A DNA stretch of 38,704 bases from an uncultured Alphaproteobacteria bacterium (GCA_937934135.1 CALHAW010000038.1:1-38704); one strand, 5' to 3'. Numbered from the stretch's first letter, positions 9,238 to 18,603 are shown. The notes: generated by a model not told the origin, from the sequence alone. Made by a program: numbers and translations.

Positions 9238-10320
9238 TTAAATATATGTACGGGTATAACGCCGCCCAAGCGAGGTGAGAATTTCATATCCAATCGTGCC
9301 GACTGTATCGGCCAGATCATCAATGGTTTGATGGGGGCCTAAGATTTCTATCATATCACCCGCTTGCGGTTTTTGCGTCAAATGGGTGAGGTCAATGGTG
9401 ACCAAATCCATTGAAACACGGCCAATGATGGGGCAGGACTGTCCTTTATAATAAACGTATTTTTGTTTATCGGCGCGGCGTTGGAAGCCATCAGCATATC
9501 CCATTCCAATGGTGGCGGTGACGCTGTCTTGGTCAAAAATATGGGACGCGCCATAGCCAATGGATTCGCCTTCTTTACAATGACGGGTTTGTAAAATACG
9601 GGTTTCTAACGTCACGACCGCCTGCATGGGATTGCTTGTTTCTGGCGTGGGATTACCACCATAAAGCGCATATCCGGGGCGTACCATATCATGATGGTGC
9701 GCGTCACTGCGAAATAAGCCGGGGGAATTGGCGAGGGATTTTTGCGACTGTTCAAAATGCTGTGCGATATTCGCAAAATCATGCGCTTGTTTTTTGGTCA
9801 GCGGGTGATTTTTATCATCGGCGCAGGCAAAATGCGTCATGATGGTTTTGATTTCAATGCCTTCGAACTTTGTTTTTCCCTGTAATAAAGCGCTGGTTTC
9901 ATCGGCGCTTAAGCCCAGACGGTTCATGCCCGTATCAATATGTAGAAAAGCAGGCAGCATTTGCGATTTCTGACCCGCTAAATCTTGCCATCGTGTAATA
10001 TCATCGGGGGAATTAAGGATGGGTGTAATATTATGATGTAGATAATCATTCTCTGCCCTATGAAATAGGCCGCCAAGAACCGCAACAGGCGCTTTGGCGT
10101 TAACGTCCCGTAACTGTATAGCTTCATCCAATGTGGCGACAAAATATTGTGGGCAATCCAGCGCGGTTAATGCTTTCACAATGGTTTTTAACCCCAACCC
10201 ATAGGCATCTGCCTTCACAACCCCCGCCACGGCGCAAGAATCCCCGACTTTGTCCTGAAATAGACGGTAATTGGCGGATAACGCCTTTAAATTAATGACT
10301 AAATTTCCAGTTTTCTGCAT
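9238..10320 (-). CDS. alr: Alanine racemase
   Basis: PLP enzyme that interconverts L- and D-alanine and supplies D-Ala for peptidoglycan. The 360-residue protein carries the PLP-lysine motif VVKADAYGLG (Lys36, Tyr40) at the start of the TIM barrel. The opposing catalytic tyrosine is Tyr256 in SIGYGASH, in the C-terminal beta domain. The MVRPGYALYGG motif is present. Placement beside dnaB (with one small gene in between) and upstream of the mla and PBP genes is typical for alphaproteobacteria and fits a cell-envelope transcript. Confidence 0.96.
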   Translation of the reverse strand: MQKTGNLVINLKALSANYRLFQDKVGDSCAVAGVVKADAYGLGLKTIVKALTALDCPQYFVATLDEAIQLRDVNAKAPVAVLGGLFHRAENDYLHHNITPILNSPDDITRWQDLAGQKSQMLPAFLHIDTGMNRLGLSADETSALLQGKTKFEGIEIKTIMTHFACADDKNHPLTKKQAHDFANIAQHFEQSQKSLANSPGLFRSDAHHHDMVRPGYALYGGNPTPETSNPMQAVVTLETRILQTRHCKEGESIGYGASHIFDQDSVTATIGMGYADGFQRRADKQKYVYYKGQSCPIIGRVSMDLVTIDLTHLTQKPQAGDMIEILGPHQTIDDLADTVGTIGYEILTSLGRRYTRTYI

Positions 10321-10405
10321 GGTAATAATTTAACATTAAGGACACAAATATCACAAAGAATAAAAATATCTTGCTTTTTCTTATTTTCCGTAATATACAA
10401 ATATC

Positions 10406-10786
10406 ATGATGAATAAAGTAGAAAATTTAGACGAATGGAGAACATCTCCAGCGAAACCATGTCTTGCTGCGAGATTTCAGCAAGCGGTGCTTTTAATTGA
10501 TCAATTTAAGTTTTCAGACTATTTAGATAAAACGCAGGTTGGGCGCGAAACGGCGCTCTATCAAATGACTCATGATATCGTTGACGTTATCAATGAAAAT
10601 GAATGTCGAGAAGCGTTTGAGGAAGCCGTTTATAAATGTTTAGTATCTGCATTTGGGAATTTGAATGCTGTTGAAGAAAAAATGTTTAATGACCGTAATG
10701 CAAAGCAAATTAAACAAATGACTAAAGAATCTTTGCGACAAACATTAAATTCATATGCCCAAGGATGGAAATTAGGACTTTGTTAA
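10406..10786 (+). CDS. Hypothetical cytoplasmic protein (126 aa)
   Basis: Not recognised. The product is soluble and helical, with no export signal. A motif LAARFQQAVLLIDQFKFSDYLDKT lies near the N-terminus, followed by helices with conserved-looking acidic faces. The start is one of two adjacent ATGs at 10406 and 10409 region (MMNK), with no clear Shine-Dalgarno. It occupies the space between divergent alr and convergent dnaB, ending only 7 bases before the dnaB stop. The shared 85-base region upstream with alr is AT-rich and likely holds divergent promoters. Confidence 0.65.
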   Translation: MMNKVENLDEWRTSPAKPCLAARFQQAVLLIDQFKFSDYLDKTQVGRETALYQMTHDIVDVINENECREAFEEAVYKCLVSAFGNLNAVEEKMFNDRNAKQIKQMTKESLRQTLNSYAQGWKLGLC

Positions 10787-10793
10787 ATAAACG

Positions 10794-12296
10794 CTAATCA
10801 TATTTCTTTTCAAGATCACTAAATCTGGTGACGCTGGATTCGAAGTGGAGTGAGACCGTCCCAATCGGTCCGTGACGTTGCTTGGCCACAATCACATCGG
10901 CGGTGTTACAGCAATTTGCCAGATCGCTTTGCCATTGTTCGTATCTGTCATTAAATTTGCTGTCATCTTCGCCAGGCTTTTTCTCTGGCTCTTCACGGCT
11001 TAGATAATATTCACGGCGATAAATAAACATCACAACATCCGAGTCCTGCTCAATCGATCCTGATTCCCGCAGGTCAGAAAGCATTGGGCGTTTATCATCG
11101 CGCTGTTCTACCGCCCGTGAAAGTTGTGATAGCGCAATGACCGGAATTTGTAATTCTTTTGCGATTGCCTTCAGACCACGCGTAATTTCTGAAATTTCCA
11201 AAACGCGGTTGCCTGATGATTGGGCAGAGCCTGACCCTTGAAGCAGCTGTAAATAGTCAATCACCAACATTTGCAAACCATGTTGACGTTTTAATCGTCT
11301 TGCCCGTGTCCGCACTGCGCCAATAGACAGCGCTGGTGTATCATCAATATAAAGTGGAATTTGGCTCATTTTATGCGCCGCTTCGGCAAATTTTCTAAAG
11401 TCTGTTTCCTTGATGTTTCCTTTACGGATATCATCCCCAGAAATACCAGATTCATCGGCAATAATACGTGTCGCCAGTTGGTCTGATGACATTTCGAGGG
11501 AGAAGAACCCGCAAATAGCCCCTTCTTTGCCTCCAGATTCGGCATAGGCTTTCGCCGCGTTATACGCAACATTCACAGCGAGTGATGTTTTACCCATGGA
11601 TGGCCGTGCCGCTAAAATCAGCAGGTCAGAATTATGAAGCCCCCCTAATTTATGATCAAGGTCGGTTAAGCCCGTTGTCACCCCCGTCACATGCCCTTGC
11701 GTTTTAAAAGCTTTTTCAATGACCTCAATCGCAATGGCGGTTGAGTCTTTTAGAGTTTGAAACCCATTTTGCGCCACACCACTCTCAGACAGGGTAAAAA
11801 GCTGGCTTTCCGCCTGTTCAATGATGGCTTGCGCGTCTTTTTCAATATTAAAATTAAGTGCTTCGTGATTAATATCTTGATTCATACGGACAATTTCGCG
11901 GCGTAAATAACGGTCATAAATTGCATTGGCATAATCACTAATATTATTAATCAGCGGTACTTCATTGGCTAACGTCCCCAGATAAGCAGAACCCCCTACG
12001 GCCTCTAACCCTTCATCTTTTTCAAAATAATCTTTTAAGGTTGCGGGCTTTGCTTCTAAACCGCGCTCAATCATTTTTTCAATCGCCGCAAAAATATTTT
12101 GGTGGGACGGGTGGTAAAAATGAATGGCTTTTAATTGGTCACTAATCCGTTCTAGATTCATATTATCAATCAACAGCATTCCTAACAGCCCTTGCTCTGC
12201 CTCAATATTATGGGGCATTTCCGTGATGGTTGTACGGTTTTGGGTGTCGCCATTTAAGTCAGGCGGGAATTGGGCTATATCAGATGTCATTCCCAT
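10794..12296 (-). CDS. dnaB: Replicative DNA helicase DnaB
   Basis: Hexameric 5'-3' helicase that unwinds DNA at the replication fork and recruits primase. The 500-residue protein begins with a DnaB N-terminal domain (about 28-135, MPHNIEAEQGLLG), a linker, then the RecA-like motor with Walker A RPSMGKTS (231-238), FSLEMS (motif H1a region), and DYLQLL and LSQLSRAVEQR typical of motifs H2-H3. No intein is visible. An insertion-like acidic stretch (EEPEKKPGEDDSKFNDRY) near residues 430-450 is longer than in E. coli. Start ATG at 12296 is preceded by only a short AT-rich leader. Confidence 0.97.
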   Translation of the reverse strand: MGMTSDIAQFPPDLNGDTQNRTTITEMPHNIEAEQGLLGMLLIDNMNLERISDQLKAIHFYHPSHQNIFAAIEKMIERGLEAKPATLKDYFEKDEGLEAVGGSAYLGTLANEVPLINNISDYANAIYDRYLRREIVRMNQDINHEALNFNIEKDAQAIIEQAESQLFTLSESGVAQNGFQTLKDSTAIAIEVIEKAFKTQGHVTGVTTGLTDLDHKLGGLHNSDLLILAARPSMGKTSLAVNVAYNAAKAYAESGGKEGAICGFFSLEMSSDQLATRIIADESGISGDDIRKGNIKETDFRKFAEAAHKMSQIPLYIDDTPALSIGAVRTRARRLKRQHGLQMLVIDYLQLLQGSGSAQSSGNRVLEISEITRGLKAIAKELQIPVIALSQLSRAVEQRDDKRPMLSDLRESGSIEQDSDVVMFIYRREYYLSREEPEKKPGEDDSKFNDRYEQWQSDLANCCNTADVIVAKQRHGPIGTVSLHFESSVTRFSDLEKKYD

Positions 12297-12367
12297 CTTA
12301 TGCCATACACATCAATAAAAAGGGAAGTTTTCTTGATGCCTGACCCTGTGGATAGTGGGGATTGAAA

Positions 12368-12738
12368 TTATATACGTGGCATCCAACTTAAAAAATGCCC
12401 ATAATTATGAGAGAGTTTTTGAATAGTGGGATGTTTTGTTGAGAGAATGTTTATAATATTATGTTCGAATTTATTAATGTTAGCATTTACATACGTACTA
12501 ACTTTTTGTGAAGTGATGTCAAAATCCGACATATCTGATTTCCTTATTGAATCGAGATAATTGCCTTCTAATCCAGGAACAGTACCTAGTTGTGTAGAGT
12601 TAAAAATATTCTGAAAAGAAGATTGTTTTTTATAGTTTTTTCCTTGAAAAAATTTATTTGTTGTATAGTTGCAAGTGCTGGATCATCATATTGCATTTCC
12701 AAGTATGAATCAGATTTTCGTTTATAAAACTTAGGCAT
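12368..12738 (-). pseudogene. Small gene (about 123 aa) split by a one-base frameshift
   Basis: Reading leftward, ATG at 12738 (MPKFYKRKSD) has a strong Shine-Dalgarno, AGAGG within GAAGAGGTATT. That frame stops at TAG 12586-12588 after 50 residues. The -1 frame, however, is open from the homopolymer at 12647-12652 (six T on the coding strand) to TAA 12368-12370. It reads like a normal protein (NSTQLGTVPGLEGNYLDS and onward, ending GHFLSWMPRI). Adding one T to the run gives one continuous 123-residue frame. Causes could be a real disabling indel, a sequencing error, or -1 ribosomal frameshifting, since the run forms T TTT TTC. The family is not recognised; it fills the 578-base gap between dnaB and fabD. 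Confidence 0.55.
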
Positions 12739-12874
12739 AATACCTCTTCTGTAAATAATTTTTCATAATAAATCAAGGTTTTTATGAAATTCAAACTGCT
12801 AGGGTTTTCAGGACTCATTGTGCGGTGTATAAAGCTTATTTAATATTTACGAATAAATCTTAGGAGCAACAAAC

Positions 12875-13819
12875 ATGACACGCGCATTTATCTTTCCGGG
12901 GCAGGGGTCGCAATTTATTGGTATGGGTAAAGATTTGGCCGATACCTTCCCCGAAGCCAAAGCAACCTTCCAAGAAGTTGATGATGCGCTGGGGCAAGAT
13001 TTATCGGGCCTGATGTTTGGCGGTGAAGAAGCCGATTTAAACCTGACCGAAAACACACAACCCGCCCTGATGGCGGTGTCCATGGCAGTGGTCAATGTGT
13101 TGAAGGCGCAAGGGGTTAAATTGGATATGGCGTGCGCATTTATGGCAGGGCATAGCTTGGGCGAATATTCTGCGTTGGCGGCGTCTGGCGCGATTGACTT
13201 GGCGCAAACGGCAAAGCTTTTGAAACTGCGCGGGCAGGCCATGCAAAAAGCCGTCTCTGTTGGTGAAGGCGCTATGGCGGCGATTCTCGGTTTGGATTTT
13301 GATAAGGTGCAAAAAATAGCCACGCAAGCCAATACAACCAATATTTGTGAGCTTGCCAATGATAATAGTGTTGGCCAAGTGGTCGTAAGTGGTCATAAAG
13401 ACGGCGTTGCCAAAGCGGTAGAGCATGCCACCGCAGCAGGCGCAAAACGCGCTGTTATTTTGCCCGTCAGTGCGCCGTTTCATTGTTCTATGATGGCACC
13501 GGCGGCGGACGCCATGGCAACGGCCTTAGGGGCGGCGAAAATAAATGCGCCCTGTGTTCCCATTGTCGCAAATGTTACGGCGCAGGCCGAAAGCGACCCC
13601 GCAACCCTTCAAAAATTATTGGTCGACCAAGTCACCGGCATGGTTCGCTGGCGCGAAAGCGTATTGTGGATGGGTGCAAACGGTGTGACAGAAATGGTAG
13701 AGCTGGGCGCTGGTAAAGTACTTTCAGGCCTGATAAGACGCATTAACAAAGAAATCAACTGCGAAAGCGTTGGCACACCAGAGCAGATCGAAGCGTTGAT
13801 AGAGAAGTTGAAAACCTAA
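12875..13819 (+). CDS. fabD: Malonyl-CoA:ACP transacylase
   Basis: Transfers malonyl from CoA to acyl carrier protein, supplying the elongation unit of type II fatty acid synthesis. The 314-residue protein starts MTRAFIFPGQGSQ, has the nucleophile elbow GHSLGEYSA with Ser94, and the catalytic His203 in APFHCSMM. Strong Shine-Dalgarno AGGAG at 12862-12866 sets the start. The stop overlaps the next start by one base (TAATG). It opens the fatty-acid cluster that runs to mltG. Confidence 0.96.
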   Translation: MTRAFIFPGQGSQFIGMGKDLADTFPEAKATFQEVDDALGQDLSGLMFGGEEADLNLTENTQPALMAVSMAVVNVLKAQGVKLDMACAFMAGHSLGEYSALAASGAIDLAQTAKLLKLRGQAMQKAVSVGEGAMAAILGLDFDKVQKIATQANTTNICELANDNSVGQVVVSGHKDGVAKAVEHATAAGAKRAVILPVSAPFHCSMMAPAADAMATALGAAKINAPCVPIVANVTAQAESDPATLQKLLVDQVTGMVRWRESVLWMGANGVTEMVELGAGKVLSGLIRRINKEINCESVGTPEQIEALIEKLKT

Positions 13820-14409
13820 TGAATGAAGTGCTTGGCGGTATAACAATTATCCTTGTTTTGTGGGTTTATACTACATACATTGCGCGCGCTGTTTCTGGAA
13901 AAATAACACCCCATCCTTTTAGCTGGTCAATCTGGATTATTATAATGGGAGTGGTCGTTGCGGCTCAAATGAATGATAATGCCGGCCCTGGGATGTGGGC
14001 TAATGCTGTTGTTTTTTTTGCTAATATTATTATAACGCTCATTGCCCTTAAAAACGGTTTCAAAAATATAAGCAAAGTTGATGTTTTTGTTTTTGCGTTA
14101 GGAGTTTTGGCTATACCAGCATGGATTTTAACGAGTGACCCACTTTATGCGGTTTTGTTAGTTTGTTTTGCTAATATTTGCGCATTCATCCCAACATTCA
14201 GAAAATCATGGCTAAAACCTAATGAAGAACCCCTTGATTTTTTTGCCATCAATGTTGTACGCCATAGCTTATCAATTATGGCTTTAGCGCATTATTCGCT
14301 TGTTACAACACTTGCACTGATTGTATTTGCAGTATGTAATGCTTTATTGTTGATTTTGTTAATAATGAGAAGAAAAATTTTATTTAAACAAAGGATAAAA
14401 CATGTTTGA
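13819..14409 (+). CDS. Multi-pass membrane protein of unknown function
   Basis: Not assigned. A 196-residue protein with about six or seven predicted transmembrane segments (roughly 4-24, 37-55, 60-80, 90-108, 112-128, 148-187) and a Lys/Arg-rich end on the cytoplasmic side. The stretch HPFSWSIWIIIMG followed by a second helix pair is loosely like PQ-loop/SWEET-type small transporters, but no proline-glutamine pair is seen, so this is not a family call. It is translationally coupled on both sides: one-base overlap with fabD and eight-base overlap with fabG. It is not a standard member of the fab cluster. Confidence 0.8.
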   Translation: MNEVLGGITIILVLWVYTTYIARAVSGKITPHPFSWSIWIIIMGVVVAAQMNDNAGPGMWANAVVFFANIIITLIALKNGFKNISKVDVFVFALGVLAIPAWILTSDPLYAVLLVCFANICAFIPTFRKSWLKPNEEPLDFFAINVVRHSLSIMALAHYSLVTTLALIVFAVCNALLLILLIMRRKILFKQRIKHV

Positions 14410-15139
14410 TTTAACGGGAAAAATGGCACTGATTACGGGCGCAACGGGGGGTATTGGCGGTGAAATTGCCAAGGCACTACACGCACAGGGCGCAACCGTC
14501 GCCGTATCGGGGCGGAATAAAGAAAAGCTGGATGCGCTGGCGGCAGAGCTGGGCTCTAATGTTCATACGATTGTGGCGGATCTTTCAAACAGTGACGGCA
14601 TTCTCTCCCTTATTAAAGACGCCGAAGAAGCGATGGGGCAGATTGATATCCTCGTTAATAATGCAGGGCTGACGCGGGATAATCTTTCCATGCGGATGAA
14701 GGATGATGAATGGGATGATGTGATTGATGTGAATTTAACCGCGCCCTTTAAGCTGGCGAAGGCCTGCCAACGCGGGATGATGAAACGCCGCTCGGGGCGC
14801 ATTATTAATATTTCTTCTGTTGTTGGCACAACAGGAAATCCGGGGCAATGTAATTACGTTGCCAGTAAAGCGGGTATGTCAGGTTGGACCAAAGCCATGG
14901 GAATGGAAATTGCCTCCCGCGGTATTACCGTTAACTGTGTTGCTCCCGGCTTTATTGCCACCGCAATGACGGAGGCTTTAAACGAAGATCAAAAATCAAA
15001 AATTAACAGCACCATTCCCGCAGGGCGTATGGGTAACCCCAATGAAATCGCCTCTGCCGTTGCGTATTTGGCAAGTGATGAAGCGTCTTATATCACCGGC
15101 GCGACCATCCACGTCAATGGCGGCATGGCGATGATTTAA
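14402..15139 (+). CDS. fabG: 3-oxoacyl-ACP reductase
   Basis: NADPH-dependent reduction of beta-ketoacyl-ACP, the first reduction of each elongation cycle. A 245-residue short-chain dehydrogenase with the cofactor motif TGATGGIG (12-19), NNAG (86-89), catalytic Ser near 138, Tyr152 and Lys156 in YVASK, and the ITGATIHVNGGMAMI C-terminus standard for FabG. The start lies inside the end of the membrane-protein gene. Context between fabD and acpP confirms FabG over other SDR enzymes. Confidence 0.97.
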   Translation: MFDLTGKMALITGATGGIGGEIAKALHAQGATVAVSGRNKEKLDALAAELGSNVHTIVADLSNSDGILSLIKDAEEAMGQIDILVNNAGLTRDNLSMRMKDDEWDDVIDVNLTAPFKLAKACQRGMMKRRSGRIINISSVVGTTGNPGQCNYVASKAGMSGWTKAMGMEIASRGITVNCVAPGFIATAMTEALNEDQKSKINSTIPAGRMGNPNEIASAVAYLASDEASYITGATIHVNGGMAMI

Positions 15140-15195
15140 TGGGGATTAGGTGTTTGAGAATTAGAGATTAGAGGATTGGGAATTGGACTAGTAGA

Positions 15196-15915
15196 ATGAA
15201 TGTTAATACCGAACCATCTAAGCCCTTAATGCCTAATTCATTACTCCCTGACTATGATCTTATAATATTCGACTGTGATGGGACGTTGGTAAATAGTCAT
15301 GATATGAACCATTCAATCATGGCAGAAATTGCCAATCAATACGGGGGATTATCTTATAGTCTTGAGAGCGTTGAAAAAGAATATTTGGGAATTGATTACG
15401 CCAAATTTTTCAAAATGGTATCGGCAAAAGAAAATATCGATATTCCTGATGACGCCGCAAACCAATGCGTTGCAATGGTCTATGAACGCATTCCCACTAT
15501 GATGAAAAAAATTGACGGCACGTATGAAGCCCTTGAAAGATTAGCGCCATATTACAAACTGAATGTAGCCTCCAATGCGAACTTAAAAATTGTGCAAGAT
15601 TCTTTGCGTGCAACAGGGTTAGATCAGTTTTTTGATTTGGATAAAATTATGGCAGGGCGTGCCATGGCCACACCAAAACCTGCGCCAGATTTATTCTTGG
15701 CTGCGGCACAAAATATGAATGTTGCGCCGCAAAAATGCCTTGTGATTGAGGATAGCCCTACGGGTGTACAAGCAGGGGTTGCGGCAGGAATGGAAGTTTG
15801 GGGTTTTACCGGTGCGGCAAGAGAGCCTGAATTAACGTCAAAAGCGCTTAAAAGTGCAGGGGTATCGCGCGTGTTTTCTTCCTTTATCCACATAGCGGAT
15901 GGGTTAAGGGACTGA
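15196..15915 (+). CDS. HAD-superfamily hydrolase (phosphoglycolate-phosphatase-like)
   Basis: A 239-residue HAD subfamily IA phosphatase. Motif I is FDCDGTLVNS (Asp26 nucleophile, Asp28 general acid), motif II is ASNAN, motif III is the Lys in PKPAPD, and motif IV is VIEDSPTGVQAG. The helical cap between motifs I and II is of the size seen in Gph and beta-phosphoglucomutase relatives. The true substrate cannot be read from sequence. The start may be ATG 15196 or the internal Met12 (15229), because no good Shine-Dalgarno precedes either. It sits between fabG and acpP, which is not a usual position. Confidence 0.88.
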   Translation: MNVNTEPSKPLMPNSLLPDYDLIIFDCDGTLVNSHDMNHSIMAEIANQYGGLSYSLESVEKEYLGIDYAKFFKMVSAKENIDIPDDAANQCVAMVYERIPTMMKKIDGTYEALERLAPYYKLNVASNANLKIVQDSLRATGLDQFFDLDKIMAGRAMATPKPAPDLFLAAAQNMNVAPQKCLVIEDSPTGVQAGVAAGMEVWGFTGAAREPELTSKALKSAGVSRVFSSFIHIADGLRD

Positions 15916-15961
15916 AAAATCTACAAAAATCTTGTAAGAGGTGCTAAAAATACGAAATTGC

Positions 15962-15989
15962 TTGCAATCAAATGCCAGCTTGCTACATT
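15962..15989 (+). promoter_or_regulatory. Possible promoter for acpP
   Basis: TTGCAA (15962-15967) and TACATT (15984-15989) are spaced 16 bases apart, preceded by an AT-rich stretch, about 45 bases upstream of the acpP start. Highly expressed acpP often has its own promoter. Pattern-based and weak. Confidence 0.3.
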
Positions 15990-16031
15990 CCAGCCGAATT
16001 TATGGTGCAACTAACATTAAAGGAAAACCAC

Positions 16032-16271
16032 ATGAGTGATATTGCAGACCGCGTAAAGAAGATCGTTATTGAACATCTTGGCGTAGACGAAGAAAAAGTA
16101 AATGAAGGCGCAAGCTTTATTGATGATTTGGGTGCTGACTCCCTCGACACTGTTGAGTTAGTGATGGCGTTTGAAGAAGAATTTAAAGTTGAAATTCCAG
16201 ATGATGCCGCAGAGAACATCCAAACTGTTGGTGACGCTGTGAAATTCATCACGGAAAATTCTGCTGAATAA
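16032..16271 (+). CDS. acpP: Acyl carrier protein
   Basis: Carries growing acyl chains on a phosphopantetheine arm. The 79-residue acidic protein has the attachment motif GADSLDTVE with Ser37 and the usual four-helix pattern. The start is ATG 16032: it has AAAGGA at 16019-16024 and gives the standard [12 protein letters not shown]-terminus. A longer frame back to 15972 would add 20 atypical residues and is not used. It stands 42 bases before fabF. Confidence 0.98.
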   Translation: MSDIADRVKKIVIEHLGVDEEKVNEGASFIDDLGADSLDTVELVMAFEEEFKVEIPDDAAENIQTVGDAVKFITENSAE

Positions 16272-16313
16272 GCGGGATTTATTTTCACCTGATTGGGTGA
16301 AAGTATAAAAATA

Positions 16314-17597
16314 ATGAGACGCGTTGTTGTCACAGGTATGGGAATGGTTACGCCGCTTGGTGTAGGTGTAGACCACAACTGGGAATCAATTATTGCAGGC
16401 AAATCTGGCCTTGGCAAAATTGATCATTTTAACGCGCCTTATAATATCGATGATTTTGCCTCTCGTATCGCAGGGGTTGTTCCAAAAACAAAAGATGAAA
16501 ATCCAACGGGCGGCGCATTTAATGCGGATCTTTATATGGCGCCAAAAGAACAACGTAAAGTTGACCCGTTTATTGTTTATGGGATGGCGGCCGCGCAAGA
16601 GGCGATTGAAGATTCTGGTTGGGTTGCCGATACAGATGAAAAGCGCGAACGCACAGGTGTTCTTGTTGGTGCGGGTATTGGTGGTTTAACCACCATGTAT
16701 GAAAGCGCGACGACGCTTCTTGAAAAAGGGCCGCGTCGTTTATCACCTTTTTGTATTCCGGCAATGCTGATTAATTTGGCCTCTGGTCATATCTCCATTA
16801 AACATGGTTTTAAGGGGCCTAACCATTCCGTCGTGACGGCTTGTTCCACGGGCGCTCATGCGATTGGCGATTCTGCGCGTATCATTCAATATGGTGATGC
16901 AGATGTGATGGTTGCTGGCGGTGCCGAAGCGGCCGTAACACCGCTTGGTGTTGGTGGTTTTGCAGCGGCGCGGGCGCTCTCAACGCAATATAATGATAAC
17001 CCAACGGCAGGATCACGCCCGTTTGATGAAGGCCGTGATGGTTTCGTTATCGCCGAAGGGGCGGGCGTTGTTGTTTTAGAAGAATACGAACATGCAAAAG
17101 CGCGCGGCGCAAAAATTTACGCTGAAGTGATTGGATATGGTATGTCTGGCGATGCGTATCACATTACATCCCCTGCCGAAGATGGCAATGGTGGTTTCCG
17201 TGCGATGCGGGCGGCGTTAAAACGCGCAGAAATCAACCCAGAAGACGTTGATTATATTAATGCACACGGCACGTCCACACCTGTTGGTGATGGTATTGAA
17301 TGTACCGCTGTTAAACGGTTATTTGGGTCTGCGCTGGATAATCTCTCTATGTCTTCTACAAAATCTGCGATTGGTCATTTATTGGGCGCGGCAGGCGCTG
17401 TGGAAGCAATTTATTCAATGAAAGCGATTCAAACAGGAGCGTTACCGCCAACGTTGAATTTGGAAAATATCTCTGAGCCTTGCCAAGGGATTGATCTTGT
17501 TCCAAAAGTCACCAAAGAAAAGAAAGTGACGACCGCACTTTCTAATTCATTTGGTTTTGGTGGTACAAATGCTTCACTTGTGATGCGTCGCGTCTAG
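16314..17597 (+). CDS. fabF: 3-oxoacyl-ACP synthase II
   Basis: Condenses malonyl-ACP with acyl-ACP in fatty acid elongation. The start ATG 16314 gives MRRVVVTGMGMVTPLG, the family's normal N-terminus, and 427 residues; the frame also has a TTG seven codons earlier that is unlikely. The thiolase-fold catalytic triad is Cys177 (TACSTG), His318 (NAHGTST) and His355 (SAIGHLLGAAG). A roughly 13-residue insertion near 55-70 (KTKDENPTGGAF) is longer than in E. coli FabF. The acpP-fabF-mltG order is standard in proteobacteria. Confidence 0.97.
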   Translation: MRRVVVTGMGMVTPLGVGVDHNWESIIAGKSGLGKIDHFNAPYNIDDFASRIAGVVPKTKDENPTGGAFNADLYMAPKEQRKVDPFIVYGMAAAQEAIEDSGWVADTDEKRERTGVLVGAGIGGLTTMYESATTLLEKGPRRLSPFCIPAMLINLASGHISIKHGFKGPNHSVVTACSTGAHAIGDSARIIQYGDADVMVAGGAEAAVTPLGVGGFAAARALSTQYNDNPTAGSRPFDEGRDGFVIAEGAGVVVLEEYEHAKARGAKIYAEVIGYGMSGDAYHITSPAEDGNGGFRAMRAALKRAEINPEDVDYINAHGTSTPVGDGIECTAVKRLFGSALDNLSMSSTKSAIGHLLGAAGAVEAIYSMKAIQTGALPPTLNLENISEPCQGIDLVPKVTKEKKVTTALSNSFGFGGTNASLVMRRV

Positions 17598-17616
17598 CTT
17601 TATACTTTGCTTCATC

Positions 17617-18603
17617 ATGAAGCATATCTTTCTTTCTGTCCTGTCTATTTTTTTGCTCGGCCTTGCAGCTGCTGCCGTGATTGGTAGTTTTGGCGCACAT
17701 CAATATTTGAGCGAAGGGCCTTTGCAAGACTCTAAATTGATAATAATTGAACGCGGTAGCGGCGTTAGTCAGATTGCACAACAATTAGAGAAAGAGGGCA
17801 TTATTAACCACGCCCTTCTTTTTAAAATTGCCACGCGTTTTGGAACCAGTCTAAAAGCGGGAGAATATGAATTTTCACCTAAAATACCGATGGTTGAGGT
17901 TATATCGATGATGCAAGAGGGGGTGGTTTTTGACCGTAAAATCACAATCCCCGAAGGATATACAGCGTGGCAAATTGTCCAAATTTTAAATGCCCGTGAA
18001 GAATTAACAGGCACGATTTCAAAAATCCCTCCTGAAGGTACATTAATGCCTAATACTTACCACTTTGTTGCAGGCGAAGACCGTTATGACATTATCAAGC
18101 GCATGCAAAGTGCGACGATCAAAGCAATGAATGAATTATGGGAGAGCCGTGCCAGTAACTTACCAATAAAAAATAAAGCAGAGGCGTTGGTTTTGGCGTC
18201 GGTTATTGAAAAAGAAACGGGCGTCGCCAATGAGCGTGAGCGTGTTGCAGGGGTTTTTATTAATCGCCTTAGAAAGGGCATGTTGCTTCAAACAGATCCA
18301 ACGGTTATTTATGCCATCACAAAGGGGAAGATTCAAACGGCAGGCAAAGGGCCTTTGGGAAGGCGCTTGCTGCGCAAAGACTTACAAATTGATGATCCTT
18401 ATAATACTTATAAATATGTTGGTTTGCCTCCTGGGCCTATTGCTAATCCAGGGTATGATTCTATCAAGGCTGCATTAAACCCTGAAGAACATGATTATAT
18501 TTTCTTTGTGGCGGATGGGACTGGTGGGCATGTTTTTTCCAAAACATTAGCCCAGCATAACCAGAATGCCGCGAAATGGCGTAAAATAAGGAATGCGCAA
18601 TAG
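17617..18603 (+). CDS. mltG: Endolytic murein transglycosylase MltG
   Basis: Cleaves nascent glycan strands in the periplasm and so sets peptidoglycan chain length. The 328-residue protein has an N-terminal membrane anchor (about 4-27), a LysM-like region, and a YceG catalytic domain with VIEKETG (residues 196-202), the acidic pair that includes the catalytic glutamate, followed by RVAGVFINRL and LQTDPTVIYA. It lies 19 bases after fabF, the usual neighbour. Confidence 0.95.
   Translation: MKHIFLSVLSIFLLGLAAAAVIGSFGAHQYLSEGPLQDSKLIIIERGSGVSQIAQQLEKEGIINHALLFKIATRFGTSLKAGEYEFSPKIPMVEVISMMQEGVVFDRKITIPEGYTAWQIVQILNAREELTGTISKIPPEGTLMPNTYHFVAGEDRYDIIKRMQSATIKAMNELWESRASNLPIKNKAEALVLASVIEKETGVANERERVAGVFINRLRKGMLLQTDPTVIYAITKGKIQTAGKGPLGRRLLRKDLQIDDPYNTYKYVGLPPGPIANPGYDSIKAALNPEEHDYIFFVADGTGGHVFSKTLAQHNQNAAKWRKIRNAQ

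Noticed and set aside
15972-16031. Longer acpP frame from ATG 15972
   Set aside because: It would add 20 residues before the conserved [10 protein letters not shown] start, and the good Shine-Dalgarno lies at 16019-16024, before ATG 16032.
16293-16313. TTG start seven codons before fabF
   Set aside because: The family N-terminus MRRVVVTGMG begins at ATG 16314.
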